Assembly (NCBI RefSeq): GCF_009767585.1
Contig: NZ_WSNW01000001.1
Span: 2,200,090 to 2,264,089 of the forward strand
Direction of reading: 5' to 3'
Source of the DNA: Coprobacillus cateniformis
GTDB lineage: Bacteria > Bacillota_I > Bacilli_A > Erysipelotrichales > Coprobacillaceae
DNA length: 64,000 bases
The translations under genes and the position numbers were made by a program. The notes under the pieces were generated by a model. That model worked only from the letters and a program-made list of their open reading frames with translations. It was not told the DNA's origin and did not search any database. Positions 18,653 to 29,474 of this stretch are shown piece by piece; position 1 is the stretch's first letter; every line of letters starts with the position of its first letter.

Positions 18653-21600
18653 ATGGGACAATTCAAGAAAAAAGTATTTGCTGTTATAGCAAGTATGGCT
18701 ATGGTGATTAGTTTATTTTCTCATGTTGGTTCGGTATATGCTGCAATGCCAGAATATGAAATTTATCCAACACCACACACAATAACGTATCAAAATAGTG
18801 ACTTTATTTTAAGAGATAAAGTAAATGTTGTCTATGAAGATGGCATTGATAAATATACAAAATCAAGACTTAAAGAGGTTACTGATATTAAGAAATTATC
18901 TATTTCAACATCATCTGCACTAATTGATAATTCTGATGAATCAGTAACAGAAAAAGTTACAAATATTTTAGTTGGAATAAAAGGTTCAGGAGGATATGTT
19001 GATCAATATGTTCAAAATAATAAATCTGTTTCTCATGACTTATTTGATAAGAATGATTCTTACTATTTAGAAGTCAATGATGGAACAATTATTATTCTTG
19101 GTAAAGATACAAATGCAGCATTCTATGGATTAACAACTCTTTATCATGTCTTTAATCAACTAGAAAGTCGTACAATTCGTCATTTTACGGTTGAAGATTA
19201 TGCTGATGTTGTGAGTCGTGGATTTATTGAAGGATACTATGGAAATCCTTGGTCAGTAGAGGATAGAGCGGAATTAATGAAATTTGGTGGATATTATAAA
19301 ATGAATACATATTTTTATGCACCAAAGGATGATCCAAAACATAAAGATAAGTGGGATATTTTATATACTCAAGATGAAATTAATAATTTAATTAAACCAC
19401 TTGCAAAAGCGGGTAATGAATCAAAATGTAGTTTTGCCTATGCACTTCATCCATTTGGATGGGCAAGAACATTTAATTTTGATAATTATGATGAAGAATT
19501 AGCGAAATTGAAAGCAAAGTTTAAACAGGTTATTGATTGTGGTGTTAGGCAGATTGCAATCTTAGCAGACGATTTCCATAATCCTGGAGGTGCCAATGGC
19601 TTAAAATTAATTAATGATATATCAGATTGGCTAAAGAATGATGTTCAAAAAGAATATCCTGATATGAAAACAACTTTACCATATATTCCTTATGATTATA
19701 TGGGAAATGGTTCTGGAGCAGAATTTACAGAACTAAAAAAAGCACCTAATAATGTTCAACTGGTTATGACAGGTGGTGGAGTTTGGGGTACAGTGAATAC
19801 AAATTTCACAAACACATTTACAAATAATGTTGGACGTGGTCCATTCTTATGGATTAACTGGCCATGTTCAGATAATGCAACAAATCGTTTAATAATGGGT
19901 GGCTATAAAGAATTTTTAAATCCAGGTGTAAGTCCTGATAAAATTCAAGGTATTATGTTAAATCCAATGGAACATTCTGAACCAAGTAAAGTTGGAATAT
20001 TTGGTAATGCTTGTTATTCATGGAATATTTGGCAATCAGCCAATGAAGCAGATCAGGCTTGGACAGATAGTTTTAAATATGTAGATCATAATACGGCATT
20101 AGATACAAAATCATCAAAATCTTTGCGTGAGATTTCTAAACATATGATTGCTCAGAATACGGGATTAGATGAATCATTAGATTTAAAATCTCAATTAAAT
20201 AGTTTTAGATCATCTTTAACAAATAATACAGTAACAGTTGAGACATGTGATGCTTTAATACAAGAATTTCAAAAATTAAAAGAGTCAGCTGCATATTATA
20301 AGAATTCAGGAAACAAACGTTTAAGAGAACAAATGGCACCATGGTTAAACTGTTGGGATGATACAATGGAATCTGGTATTTCTTATTTAGAGGGAATCAA
20401 GGCATCTTTAAATAATGATAGTAATGCCATCATTGAATATAATACAAAAGGTTCAAAGGCTCTTGCAGATTCTCAAAAACATCATTTTATTACAAAGAAT
20501 ACAAATGATGAATATGCTTTAGTTGGATCAAAATATATCACACCATTGATTAAAGATATGTCTAGTTATTTAAATAAAAAAGTGGAAGAGATTACAGATC
20601 CAAACTATTTTGGGCAGACATTTATAACAAATCGTACTGATTTTCCAAATGGAAGCTTAGATAATGTTTTTGATGGAAATGATGCAACGAATATTCAATA
20701 TACAACAACAAGTCAAAATGAACAGTGGATTAAATCTGGTCAATATGTAGGTGTTGAATTTAATAAGGCTATTGAAATTCATGATATTAGATTTTTACTT
20801 GGTAGTGGTAAAAATAAATTTGAACATTCAAAATTGCAGTATACAACAGATGGAACAACATGGACAGATTTAGATGGAACTATTTATGATTTTGCAACAA
20901 ATATTTCTAATCCTGCTGAAATTAAGGTTGATGAATTATCTTTAACTGCCAAAGGTATTCGTTTAATAACGACTCAAGATAATGCTGTTGATGCATGGCT
21001 AATAGTTTCTGAAATAACTATTAATAAGGCAGAAGGAAATCCTGATAAAGAACCTGAAAAATTAGAAATTACAAATGTTGAATTGGAGAATATTGTCATT
21101 GCTCCTAATGGTGGAAATATTGCTAATTTGACAGATGGAAATGAAAATACAGAAACATTTTTTAGAAATCCAAGTGGTGCTGATAATATTGAAGCTGGAG
21201 CAGCCATTATTGCTGATTTAGGTGAAAGTAAAAATGTAGGATCAATTGCTTTTGTTCAAGGATTAAGCAATGGAGCAGATGTTCCAAGCAATGCAATTAT
21301 TGAGTATAGTGAGGATAAAATAAATTGGACAAAATTAACTGATTTGTCGACTGAACAAAGACAAACATTTAATGGTAATGGAATACAAATGCGTTATATT
21401 CGTATTCAAAATACTGCTAATAAGAATATTTGGTGGCGTGTTGGTGAAATAACAGTTTATGCTTTTGACACATCAAATGATACTACTCCACTCTCTTATA
21501 CTGTTATAAAGACACCAACATGGAGAAATGGTGCAGGTGGTAGTGAAAGTGATAATGATAGCAAGTTATATGATGGTGATGATAATACTGCTGCTTATTA

Positions 21601-24600
21601 TGATCCGGCAAATAATGGTGATGAAGGACGTACAAATGATGTAAGTGAAGTTGGTGATTATATTGGTTATGATTTAGGGAAAATCGCATCTCTTGCTAGT
21701 GCACATATCGTTATTGGTAATGGTTCTAGTGATAAATGGACAAAATATCATTTAGAATACTCTGTGGATAATACAAACTGGACAACAGTGAATACATATA
21801 CAAGTTCGACTCAAAAAGATGTTATTGATGAAAACTTAGGTGGAATTCAAGCACGTTATATTCGTATTGTTAATGATGAAAGAATTACAAAATGGTTATA
21901 TTTTTCAGAATTTACAGTGAAAGAGATAAAGAGTGGTATCAAAGATTATGTTTACACAAATCAAGATAACAGTCCAATTCTCTCTAATTATGAGGAAGAT
22001 CTTTATAGTTTGAATGGTGCAACATTAACATTAGGAGTGAATGAATATTTTGGTATTCAATTACCTAATATTAGAATGATTGAAAGTATGACATCTGATA
22101 TTGCACTATCTTCAAATATAAAGTTACAGGTTTCAAAGAATAGTATTGAATGGATTGACTGTGCTAATTTTGAGTTGGCAAAACTTATAAACGCACGTTA
22201 TATAAGAATTGTAAATACAGGAAGTTCAAATAAAAATATAACATTTAATCAATTTGAAGTGAAAACATTTAGTATTAAAAAAGCAGGTTTCTATGATTCT
22301 AATATACAAATCAATGCAGCCTATGGTGATGGAGATATGCGTCGTGCTAAAAATTCATATAATATTTTTGATGGAAAATTATCAACATCTGCAAGTATTG
22401 CAGGATATCCAACTCAAGATGGATATGTAACGTTTGACTTGGGTCAAGAAAGAACTATTTCATCATTGAGATATTATATTAAAGAAACAGATCAAAATTA
22501 TATACGAGATGCTATTTTTGAAGTTTCAAATGATCCTGCAGGTTCATCATGGACACCAGTTTTAGAAATTGGAGATAGAGTAGAGAATACAGGAGCGGAT
22601 ACTGATGGGGGAAGTAGTACAACTGCAAAAACATACTCTGAACTTTTACATGATAGTGTGAATCCAGGAAATATGTATAAAGAAAATATATTAGCAAATG
22701 GTGCAAAAGCGGTTGGACGTTATTTAAGAGTGAGATTTACAGCACCATATAAAGATAGATTTGCTGCATTTAATGAAATTGTTATTAATAATAATGAATA
22801 TGTGACAACTGAATCTAACCATGACTTTACACTTGATGCTATTGAAGAGCCAGGTAAAATTCCTTCTCATATGTTGGATAATGATTTATCAACGACTTTT
22901 AAATCTTCACAACCAAATAGTTCATTCATTTATCATGTATCTAATCCAAATGAAATGAAATCAATTCGTTTTGTTCAAGTTGGGGAAGTTTCAAATGCTA
23001 AAGTGAATGCTGAAGTTTATGTGACTACAAAAGGGCGCTCTACAACGCCTACAACAAAAAGTATAACACTAGGAACATTAAATCAGCCAATTAGTGAGTT
23101 CAAATTACCAGATGGATACTTATTTAAAAATGTATCTGTTACATGGCTTGACAAAATACCTGAATTGGCAGAAATAATTTTGATGAATACAGCGATGGAT
23201 ACAACAGCATCTAAAATGAATTTAAAAACATTATTAGATAACAAGGAAAATACTCAAGCATGGACAAATTCATCTCAAGAGAAATATGAGATGGCTTATC
23301 AAACAGCAAAGAATATTTATGATAATGAAAATGCTTCTGTGACTTCAATAGAATCAGCTATTTCTGGCATTCAATCAGCGATTGCTAATAAATTGATTAA
23401 ATATGTTGGAACAGAATTAAAAGATTTAATTAAGCAATCTGTAGACAATGATACTGGAGTCTATACAGCAGCAACTTATCAAGCCTATTATGATGCTTTA
23501 AGTGAGGCTAAGTTAGTTGTCAATGATGCAGATTTATCAATAGAAAAAGCAACACAATTAATAGATGAATTAAAAATGGCAAAGAATAATCTTGTATATT
23601 CTTTAAATCAGCAGGAAATTGCTGTACTTACATTATCTGAGTTAAAATCTTATGATGAAAACTCTTATTCAAAGGCAGGTTATAAAGCTTATCAAGAGGC
23701 TATAAAAACATTGCAAGATGCTATAACTAAAGATCAAAATGCTACAACTCAACAAGAAAGAGTACATCCAGATGAAATTGAAAAATTAATTCAAACATTA
23801 AAAACTGTTGAAGAACAATTGGCTGATATTACAATCTTAAAAGACTTAATTCAAGAGTTTAATTCATATCCAGAAAAGTTATATATTGTAGAAACATTTA
23901 AGGATTATAAGAACGCTATTAATGAAGGAACTCAACTGTTAGAGACTGGAACAAAGACACAAGTTGAATCAGCTATTCAAAAGATTAATGTTGCCAAATC
24001 TAAATTAACTTTAAAGCCAAATGTCAATCTACAAGAAGTTATCGAGGAAGCAAAAACATTAAATAAAGAGCATTATACAACAGATTCATATACTCAGTTA
24101 ACTAAAGCGATTGCAGATGCATCAAAACCACATGATAGTGCTTATGATTATGATTATGCACAAGCTATTTTAAAAGCGAAAACAGAGTTGGTATCAACAG
24201 TTGCTTTAAAGAATAAAATTAAAGAGGTTCAATCTTTTGATGAAAATCTATATACATTGACTTCTTGGAAGACAGTAAAGACTTTATTAGGACAAACTGA
24301 TCAATTAATGATTAATGGAACAAATCAATTGATGGCTCAAATGATCAATCAGTTGAATAAAGCATTATTGAACTTGCAGAAAAGAGCAACTTCAATGGAT
24401 GAATATAGAAAAGCTATTGTCCTAAAAAATTCAAATTTATATACAAAAGAATCTTATGAAAAATATTTAAATGCTTATCATTACTTAATGAGTTTGCCAC
24501 TAGATGACACTGATGGCCAAACATATATTCAAGCGAAAGTTGCATTTGAAAATGCAACAATAGCATTAGAATTAATTGAGAAAACTCAAGATTCTGTTCA

Positions 24601-24697
24601 AACAGGTGATAATATAAATATACCGTTTATTGGAGGAATTATGTTGCTTGCTGGAGCATATATTATTTTTGAACAAAAAAGAAAATATAAATGTTAG
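18653..24697 (+). CDS. GH84 hyaluronidase/beta-N-acetylglucosaminidase 2, wall-associated
   Basis: Secreted paralogue of the enzyme at 6889, 2014 residues. Signal peptide (VYA-A), GH84 N-terminal domain, catalytic barrel with SRGFIEGYYGNPWS and Asp306-Asp307 in ILADDFH, then several CBM32/F5-8C-like domains up to about residue 1500, FIVAR repeats (about 1515-1960), a hydrophobic helix and KRKYKC. The sorting signal is degenerate, SVQTGD. Between the catalytic domain and the FIVAR block it has more carbohydrate-binding modules than gene 1, suggesting a different glycan context. Start ATG 18653 follows GGGAGG (18641-18646); the upstream TTG at 18635 is rejected. Controlled by its own promoter and RAT. 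Confidence 0.9.
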   Translation: MGQFKKKVFAVIASMAMVISLFSHVGSVYAAMPEYEIYPTPHTITYQNSDFILRDKVNVVYEDGIDKYTKSRLKEVTDIKKLSISTSSALIDNSDESVTEKVTNILVGIKGSGGYVDQYVQNNKSVSHDLFDKNDSYYLEVNDGTIIILGKDTNAAFYGLTTLYHVFNQLESRTIRHFTVEDYADVVSRGFIEGYYGNPWSVEDRAELMKFGGYYKMNTYFYAPKDDPKHKDKWDILYTQDEINNLIKPLAKAGNESKCSFAYALHPFGWARTFNFDNYDEELAKLKAKFKQVIDCGVRQIAILADDFHNPGGANGLKLINDISDWLKNDVQKEYPDMKTTLPYIPYDYMGNGSGAEFTELKKAPNNVQLVMTGGGVWGTVNTNFTNTFTNNVGRGPFLWINWPCSDNATNRLIMGGYKEFLNPGVSPDKIQGIMLNPMEHSEPSKVGIFGNACYSWNIWQSANEADQAWTDSFKYVDHNTALDTKSSKSLREISKHMIAQNTGLDESLDLKSQLNSFRSSLTNNTVTVETCDALIQEFQKLKESAAYYKNSGNKRLREQMAPWLNCWDDTMESGISYLEGIKASLNNDSNAIIEYNTKGSKALADSQKHHFITKNTNDEYALVGSKYITPLIKDMSSYLNKKVEEITDPNYFGQTFITNRTDFPNGSLDNVFDGNDATNIQYTTTSQNEQWIKSGQYVGVEFNKAIEIHDIRFLLGSGKNKFEHSKLQYTTDGTTWTDLDGTIYDFATNISNPAEIKVDELSLTAKGIRLITTQDNAVDAWLIVSEITINKAEGNPDKEPEKLEITNVELENIVIAPNGGNIANLTDGNENTETFFRNPSGADNIEAGAAIIADLGESKNVGSIAFVQGLSNGADVPSNAIIEYSEDKINWTKLTDLSTEQRQTFNGNGIQMRYIRIQNTANKNIWWRVGEITVYAFDTSNDTTPLSYTVIKTPTWRNGAGGSESDNDSKLYDGDDNTAAYYDPANNGDEGRTNDVSEVGDYIGYDLGKIASLASAHIVIGNGSSDKWTKYHLEYSVDNTNWTTVNTYTSSTQKDVIDENLGGIQARYIRIVNDERITKWLYFSEFTVKEIKSGIKDYVYTNQDNSPILSNYEEDLYSLNGATLTLGVNEYFGIQLPNIRMIESMTSDIALSSNIKLQVSKNSIEWIDCANFELAKLINARYIRIVNTGSSNKNITFNQFEVKTFSIKKAGFYDSNIQINAAYGDGDMRRAKNSYNIFDGKLSTSASIAGYPTQDGYVTFDLGQERTISSLRYYIKETDQNYIRDAIFEVSNDPAGSSWTPVLEIGDRVENTGADTDGGSSTTAKTYSELLHDSVNPGNMYKENILANGAKAVGRYLRVRFTAPYKDRFAAFNEIVINNNEYVTTESNHDFTLDAIEEPGKIPSHMLDNDLSTTFKSSQPNSSFIYHVSNPNEMKSIRFVQVGEVSNAKVNAEVYVTTKGRSTTPTTKSITLGTLNQPISEFKLPDGYLFKNVSVTWLDKIPELAEIILMNTAMDTTASKMNLKTLLDNKENTQAWTNSSQEKYEMAYQTAKNIYDNENASVTSIESAISGIQSAIANKLIKYVGTELKDLIKQSVDNDTGVYTAATYQAYYDALSEAKLVVNDADLSIEKATQLIDELKMAKNNLVYSLNQQEIAVLTLSELKSYDENSYSKAGYKAYQEAIKTLQDAITKDQNATTQQERVHPDEIEKLIQTLKTVEEQLADITILKDLIQEFNSYPEKLYIVETFKDYKNAINEGTQLLETGTKTQVESAIQKINVAKSKLTLKPNVNLQEVIEEAKTLNKEHYTTDSYTQLTKAIADASKPHDSAYDYDYAQAILKAKTELVSTVALKNKIKEVQSFDENLYTLTSWKTVKTLLGQTDQLMINGTNQLMAQMINQLNKALLNLQKRATSMDEYRKAIVLKNSNLYTKESYEKYLNAYHYLMSLPLDDTDGQTYIQAKVAFENATIALELIEKTQDSVQTGDNINIPFIGGIMLLAGAYIIFEQKRKYKC

Positions 24698-24707
24698 TTA
24701 TTGAAAA

Positions 24708-24737
24708 CTCATCATCTTATCTCATGATGAGCTTTTC
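24708..24737 (+). terminator. Terminator after GH84 gene 2
   Basis: CTCATCA (24709-24715) pairs with TGATGAG (24725-24731), followed by CTTTTC. Confidence 0.65.
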
Positions 24738-24783
24738 TTTATAAAGCATTGTCACTATTTGTCGTTATTGTTTTTAATAATTA

Positions 24784-24812
24784 TTGTTTTCTGTTAATCG
24801 ACGTGTTATAAT
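24784..24812 (+). promoter_or_regulatory. Promoter of the beta-helix protein gene
   Basis: TTGTTT (24784-24789), 17-bp spacer, perfect TATAAT (24807-24812), 12 bp before the RAT. Confidence 0.55.
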
Positions 24813-24823
24813 AATGAAAAGAT

Positions 24824-24884
24824 GGATTGTGACTATTCAATTAGGCAAGGCTTGTAAGTTTTTACTTACAGTTCTTGCCTTTTT
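24824..24884 (+). promoter_or_regulatory. LicT-type RAT overlapping a terminator (beta-helix gene)
   Basis: RAT 24824-24852 begins GGATTGTGACT and runs into GGCAAGGCT. The terminator uses GGCAAG (24844-24849) with CTTGCC (24874-24879) and an inner GTAAG/CTTAC stem, then five Ts. Confidence 0.83.
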
Positions 24885-24916
24885 ATGTTTTCAATTCGAT
24901 AAAGAGGGAGAGTATT

Positions 24917-27900
24917 ATGAAATTATTGTCTAAGATTTTTATAATTATTGTTATGATTTTTTCACTTATCAGTCCTAGAATTGTATTTGCAAGTGAAGAG
25001 AAAACTTATGGAAAAGTATATTACTTGGATTCTCACATATCTAAGAATGATGGTAATGGACTCAGTGAAGAGAATGCTTTTAATAGTTTAGAAGATATCA
25101 ATAATTTGATGTTACAGCCTGGAGATAAAGTGCTTATTAAAGCAGGATCACAATTTACAGGAACATTATGGCCAAAAGGTTCAGGTTGTGCTGGATATCC
25201 AATTGTTATTGATATGTATGGTGAAGGGAATAAACCTATTATTGATGCAAATGGTTCTTATTTTATGCCTCAAGTTAAAAATTGGAAAGGTGCTTTTACT
25301 GGTCAAAATGGTGATCAAATAGGAGCAGCAGTTTATTTGTATAATCAAGAATATATTGAAATCAATAATCTTGATGTTAAAAATACTGGAGATAATGTTA
25401 ATCGTGATCGTAGTGGTATTAGAATAGAAGGGTATGATTATGGTCAAATTAATCATATATATATTCGTAATTGTGATATTCATGATGTAAGAGGATATAA
25501 TGGTCAAGATGATATTTATCCAGTTGTTCCAACAAATCCAGATGGAAGTCCATTAGATGGTTATGTGGGAGGGGATCAATCTAATCCTAACACATCTAAT
25601 ACATTTTGGGGAGCACGTACAACTCATCGTACTGGTGGTATTAATTTAGTAACTTATACAGCAAGAGAAACAGAGGCACCTAATGATTTTAATGTTGCTG
25701 TACAGGAATTAGATACGACAAAGAAAGTCACAACGTTTAATGATGTATTAATTGAAAATAATAAAATTGAAAATTGTCAAGCTAATGGTATTACCACAAC
25801 AAATGTTAAAGGAACTTTAGATGATGTAGATTTTAGACATACAAATGTTATTATTAGAAATAATTATATTCATAATGTCACAAGAGCTGGAATTATCCCA
25901 CTTTATACAAGTGGAGTTATTGTTGAACACAACAAAGTTGATACTTTCCAAAGCACATTAGAAGGATATGGATGTGGTATTTGGTGTGATCGAGCTAATG
26001 GAATGATTTTTCAATATAATGAAGTTTGTAATGGTCAAAATGGGAAAGATGGTATGGCCTTTAACTTAGATGATATGACACGTGATGGAGTGATTCAATA
26101 CAATTATACACATGATAATTATGGTGGTGGTTATATGTTACATGTTCGTCAAAAATCATATAATCGCAATAATACAATTCGTTATAATTTATCAGTCAAT
26201 GACAGTGGAGCATTTTTAGATTATAATGCTCAAATTGTTGCAGTTGGAGAAACAGATGTGACAAAACTTGAAAGTGCAAAAGTATATAATAATACTTTTA
26301 TTTCTAATAAAGATTGTCATGCAGTTTTTGAAGGAGATGAAGTTAATTATAATAATAATATCTGGTATTTTACAAATCCAACTGTAGCAGGTCGTAATCA
26401 ATGTTTTCAACCTGGAAAAAATTCAACATTTGACAACAATGCTTATATTGGTTGTATAGCACCACAAGATGATAATCAATATACTGATGATCCCCAATTT
26501 GTTGGTGGTAATTCTTTATTTAACTTGAGTCAGAAAAATGCTTTTTCTAAAATAGCATTGAAAACAACTTCACCATATATCAATAAAAGTATTAATGTTT
26601 CTGGAAATGGTCAACAGGATATTCTTGGTCAACCATTAACATCTTATAATCTTGGAGCAATTGCTGGTCCAGGACATAATGTTAAGGAGATACCACAAGC
26701 ACAGACAGTGAAAGCTGATGATAATAATGTTAAACGTTATTTCAGTGATGGAACTTTACAAACAGTTGTTATTCAAGAAAGCGTATTAGAAGCAGATACA
26801 AAGTGGGTGAACACAACTTTTAATGATGAACCAGTTATTTATACCAAAAAATTAAATAATTATCTTGAAATACCATTTACAGGAACTGGTGGGACAATGA
26901 AATTCAAACGTGGAGCAGGTGCAGGAAATGTACGAGTTGATGTGTTTGAAAAAGGGAATTTGTCTACACCAGTGAAAACAGTGAATTATAATACTTATAA
27001 TGCATCTGCTGATGTAGTGACTATTAATGACTTACAAGGATTAAGTTCTGATAATAAAGATTATATTGTTAAAGTTTATAATAATGAAAATGGGAAAGCA
27101 TCAAATTTTATGTCATTAACAAGTGAGGTTGCTTCAGGTAGTGATATGCAACCAGGGTGTCAAAATGATAAAGTTGTAGGAATAGTTATTGAAAAACCAA
27201 CATTATTAACGATTCCTTTTGGGAAAAGTGATGCAAGCATTGCTATGAATGCGCATACTTATATGGATACTTGTTATCCTCAAGATGTAACAATCCCAGT
27301 TCAATATTCTATTAATAATGGTGGTCAAGTTAAAGATCATATTTTAACAGTTACACAGCCTGGACAATACAAAGTGACTGCGAGTGCAACTTATAATGGA
27401 AATACAGTTACAGCAACGACGACACTGATAGTCGAAGAAGGGCATGAACCTCAAGTCAATGAAGAACCTTTACATACAAAAACTTTAGAAAATTTAATTC
27501 ATAATTGTCAAAGTTTAAACTTAAATGATTTTATTTTAGATAAACAAGATGTGTTTAAAAAGCAATTGAATGAAGCAATTGAGTTACTAAAGAAAAACAA
27601 TTTAACTCAAAATCAAATAGATAAAATGGTAGACTCACTAAGTCAAGCTAAAAAACAGTTAATCCAAATTCGTTTTGATGCTGAAGACAGTGCTATTAAT
27701 CGTACTGGTAATTGGGTAGAAATAAATGAGGAGACTTTGGATAAAGGAACTGCTTTAAAGTCAGGAGCAACTGATGAAAAACTAAGTCTCATGATTAATG
27801 GAAATGAAGTTTCTGTTTATGGAAGAAAGGCAGTTGGAACTGGAACAGTAAGATTTGTTATTACTGACCTGAAAGATAATAGGGAAGAACAAATTATATC

Positions 27901-29461
27901 AGAAGATATAGATTGTTATAGTGAAACAAAAAAAGATAAAGAATTATTGTTTCATTGGAAACAAGAGGATAATGGAAACTATCGTTTAGATATTATAAAT
28001 ACAGGCCAAAAAAATTCAATTGCAACGAATCGTGATACTAATGCAATTATTGACTATATACATGTAGAACGTGCAAATATTGAAACATTGGAGAAGACTG
28101 CTTTGATGGAACTGATAAATGAATATCAAAAAATCAATTTCAATCAATATCAAGACAATCAATATAAATCAGATTTCATCACTCAATTGGTTCATGCAAA
28201 AAATTTATTAATTTCAGCAACAACACAAAGCCAATTAGATGATATGGTTATTACTCTTAAAACTGCTAAAGAAGCTATGTTACTTAAAGAAAGTACAACA
28301 GTACCAAGTGATCATGTTAATATTAAGCAAGAAGGAAAGTTTACATTAGAAAATAATGCTTTAGTTACAAATGAAAAAGGTGCGAAATTATCTTTTGCAT
28401 TTTATGGTGATGGTATAGAATTATCAGTAGGTCAAACTGCTCAGACAGGATTAATTAAAGTCACTTTATATACTATAAAGAATCAAAAAGAAGAAGTTTT
28501 AAAGACAGAAACGATAGATACAAGACTTACAAATAAGCGCTCAATGACAAATCCTCATATATTGTTTGCTTATTATGGGGTTAATGGAGAATATCGTATA
28601 GAATGTGAAAATTTAGATATAACTCAGATGATTATTAATGGTTTTCAAATCATTGGAGAATATAAAGCAGTTGTCAATAAAGCTGACTTAGAAAAGAAAA
28701 TATCTAAAATAGAAAAAGAAAATATATCAAGTCAACAATATACAAAATCAAGCTATGAAGCTTTTATAAAAGCGTTAAATAAAGCAAAAGATACTGTTGC
28801 TTCAAGTGATAATCAACAAGTGATTAATGATACATTAACTGAATTGACAACAGCATATAATCAATTGGTCCGTGTATATATAATTCGATTTGAATTCTTT
28901 AATAAGCAAATAAAAGAATTTAAGATATCAGCTGGTTCAAGTTTCAAAGAAGAAATCGATGAGAAATGGCCAAATGATAGTAGAACTGGTTATCAATTTG
29001 ATGGTTGGAAAATAAAAGGTAGTCATGATCTATTTGAATCATCAAGTCCTATCACACAGGATATTGTTCTTGTACCATCATTATCAGCAATTCAATATGC
29101 AATAAATTATTATGATGGAAGTGTCGTAACGACTGAACGCTTTACAGTAGAAGATCAAATACATTTAAAAACTCCAACTAAAAAAGGTTATAAATTTATA
29201 GGGTGGTATAATAATCAAAAATTTGAAGGTCAAGCAATAACACAAATAAGTCAACGTATAGGCAATATTGACTTATATGCAAAGTGGCAAAAATTGGATA
29301 ATATAGAAAATAAATTACCAGAAAAATCTCAGAATGATAGTGTAGAAACTGCTGATACTTTCAACTTTTTAGGATATGCTCTTTTGTTTGTAATAACAGG
29401 ATTAGGAAGTTTATATTTAAGAAAGCGATATTTAAAATCAATGAAGTCATCTAAAAATTGA
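24917..29461 (+). CDS. Secreted parallel beta-helix protein with FIVAR and InlB B-type repeats
   Basis: Large surface protein of 1514 residues. Signal peptide 1-25 (VFA-S). Residues about 33-580 are a right-handed parallel beta-helix, starting GKVYYLDSHISKNDGNG and rich in I-x-N-N-x-I/Y rungs, a fold typical of polysaccharide lyases and some glycoside hydrolases. It is followed by Ig-like segments, two repeats of a galactose-binding-like domain paired with FIVAR helices, and two InlB/Listeria-Bacteroides B-type repeats near the end (GYQFDGWKIKG, GYKFIGWYNN). The tail has SVETAD, a membrane helix and a basic end, a worn sortase signal. ATG 24917 follows AGAGGGAG. The RAT control places it with the GH84 enzymes, so a glycan-cleaving role is likely; the specific activity is not recognisable. 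Confidence 0.82.
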   Translation: MKLLSKIFIIIVMIFSLISPRIVFASEEKTYGKVYYLDSHISKNDGNGLSEENAFNSLEDINNLMLQPGDKVLIKAGSQFTGTLWPKGSGCAGYPIVIDMYGEGNKPIIDANGSYFMPQVKNWKGAFTGQNGDQIGAAVYLYNQEYIEINNLDVKNTGDNVNRDRSGIRIEGYDYGQINHIYIRNCDIHDVRGYNGQDDIYPVVPTNPDGSPLDGYVGGDQSNPNTSNTFWGARTTHRTGGINLVTYTARETEAPNDFNVAVQELDTTKKVTTFNDVLIENNKIENCQANGITTTNVKGTLDDVDFRHTNVIIRNNYIHNVTRAGIIPLYTSGVIVEHNKVDTFQSTLEGYGCGIWCDRANGMIFQYNEVCNGQNGKDGMAFNLDDMTRDGVIQYNYTHDNYGGGYMLHVRQKSYNRNNTIRYNLSVNDSGAFLDYNAQIVAVGETDVTKLESAKVYNNTFISNKDCHAVFEGDEVNYNNNIWYFTNPTVAGRNQCFQPGKNSTFDNNAYIGCIAPQDDNQYTDDPQFVGGNSLFNLSQKNAFSKIALKTTSPYINKSINVSGNGQQDILGQPLTSYNLGAIAGPGHNVKEIPQAQTVKADDNNVKRYFSDGTLQTVVIQESVLEADTKWVNTTFNDEPVIYTKKLNNYLEIPFTGTGGTMKFKRGAGAGNVRVDVFEKGNLSTPVKTVNYNTYNASADVVTINDLQGLSSDNKDYIVKVYNNENGKASNFMSLTSEVASGSDMQPGCQNDKVVGIVIEKPTLLTIPFGKSDASIAMNAHTYMDTCYPQDVTIPVQYSINNGGQVKDHILTVTQPGQYKVTASATYNGNTVTATTTLIVEEGHEPQVNEEPLHTKTLENLIHNCQSLNLNDFILDKQDVFKKQLNEAIELLKKNNLTQNQIDKMVDSLSQAKKQLIQIRFDAEDSAINRTGNWVEINEETLDKGTALKSGATDEKLSLMINGNEVSVYGRKAVGTGTVRFVITDLKDNREEQIISEDIDCYSETKKDKELLFHWKQEDNGNYRLDIINTGQKNSIATNRDTNAIIDYIHVERANIETLEKTALMELINEYQKINFNQYQDNQYKSDFITQLVHAKNLLISATTQSQLDDMVITLKTAKEAMLLKESTTVPSDHVNIKQEGKFTLENNALVTNEKGAKLSFAFYGDGIELSVGQTAQTGLIKVTLYTIKNQKEEVLKTETIDTRLTNKRSMTNPHILFAYYGVNGEYRIECENLDITQMIINGFQIIGEYKAVVNKADLEKKISKIEKENISSQQYTKSSYEAFIKALNKAKDTVASSDNQQVINDTLTELTTAYNQLVRVYIIRFEFFNKQIKEFKISAGSSFKEEIDEKWPNDSRTGYQFDGWKIKGSHDLFESSSPITQDIVLVPSLSAIQYAINYYDGSVVTTERFTVEDQIHLKTPTKKGYKFIGWYNNQKFEGQAITQISQRIGNIDLYAKWQKLDNIENKLPEKSQNDSVETADTFNFLGYALLFVITGLGSLYLRKRYLKSMKSSKN

Positions 29462-29474
29462 TAAATTCATCTAC

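Noticed and set aside
25181..25507. Minus-strand frame of 108 codons
   Set aside because: Antisense to the beta-helix coding region; Ile/Thr/Asn-rich composition mirrors the repetitive sense strand.
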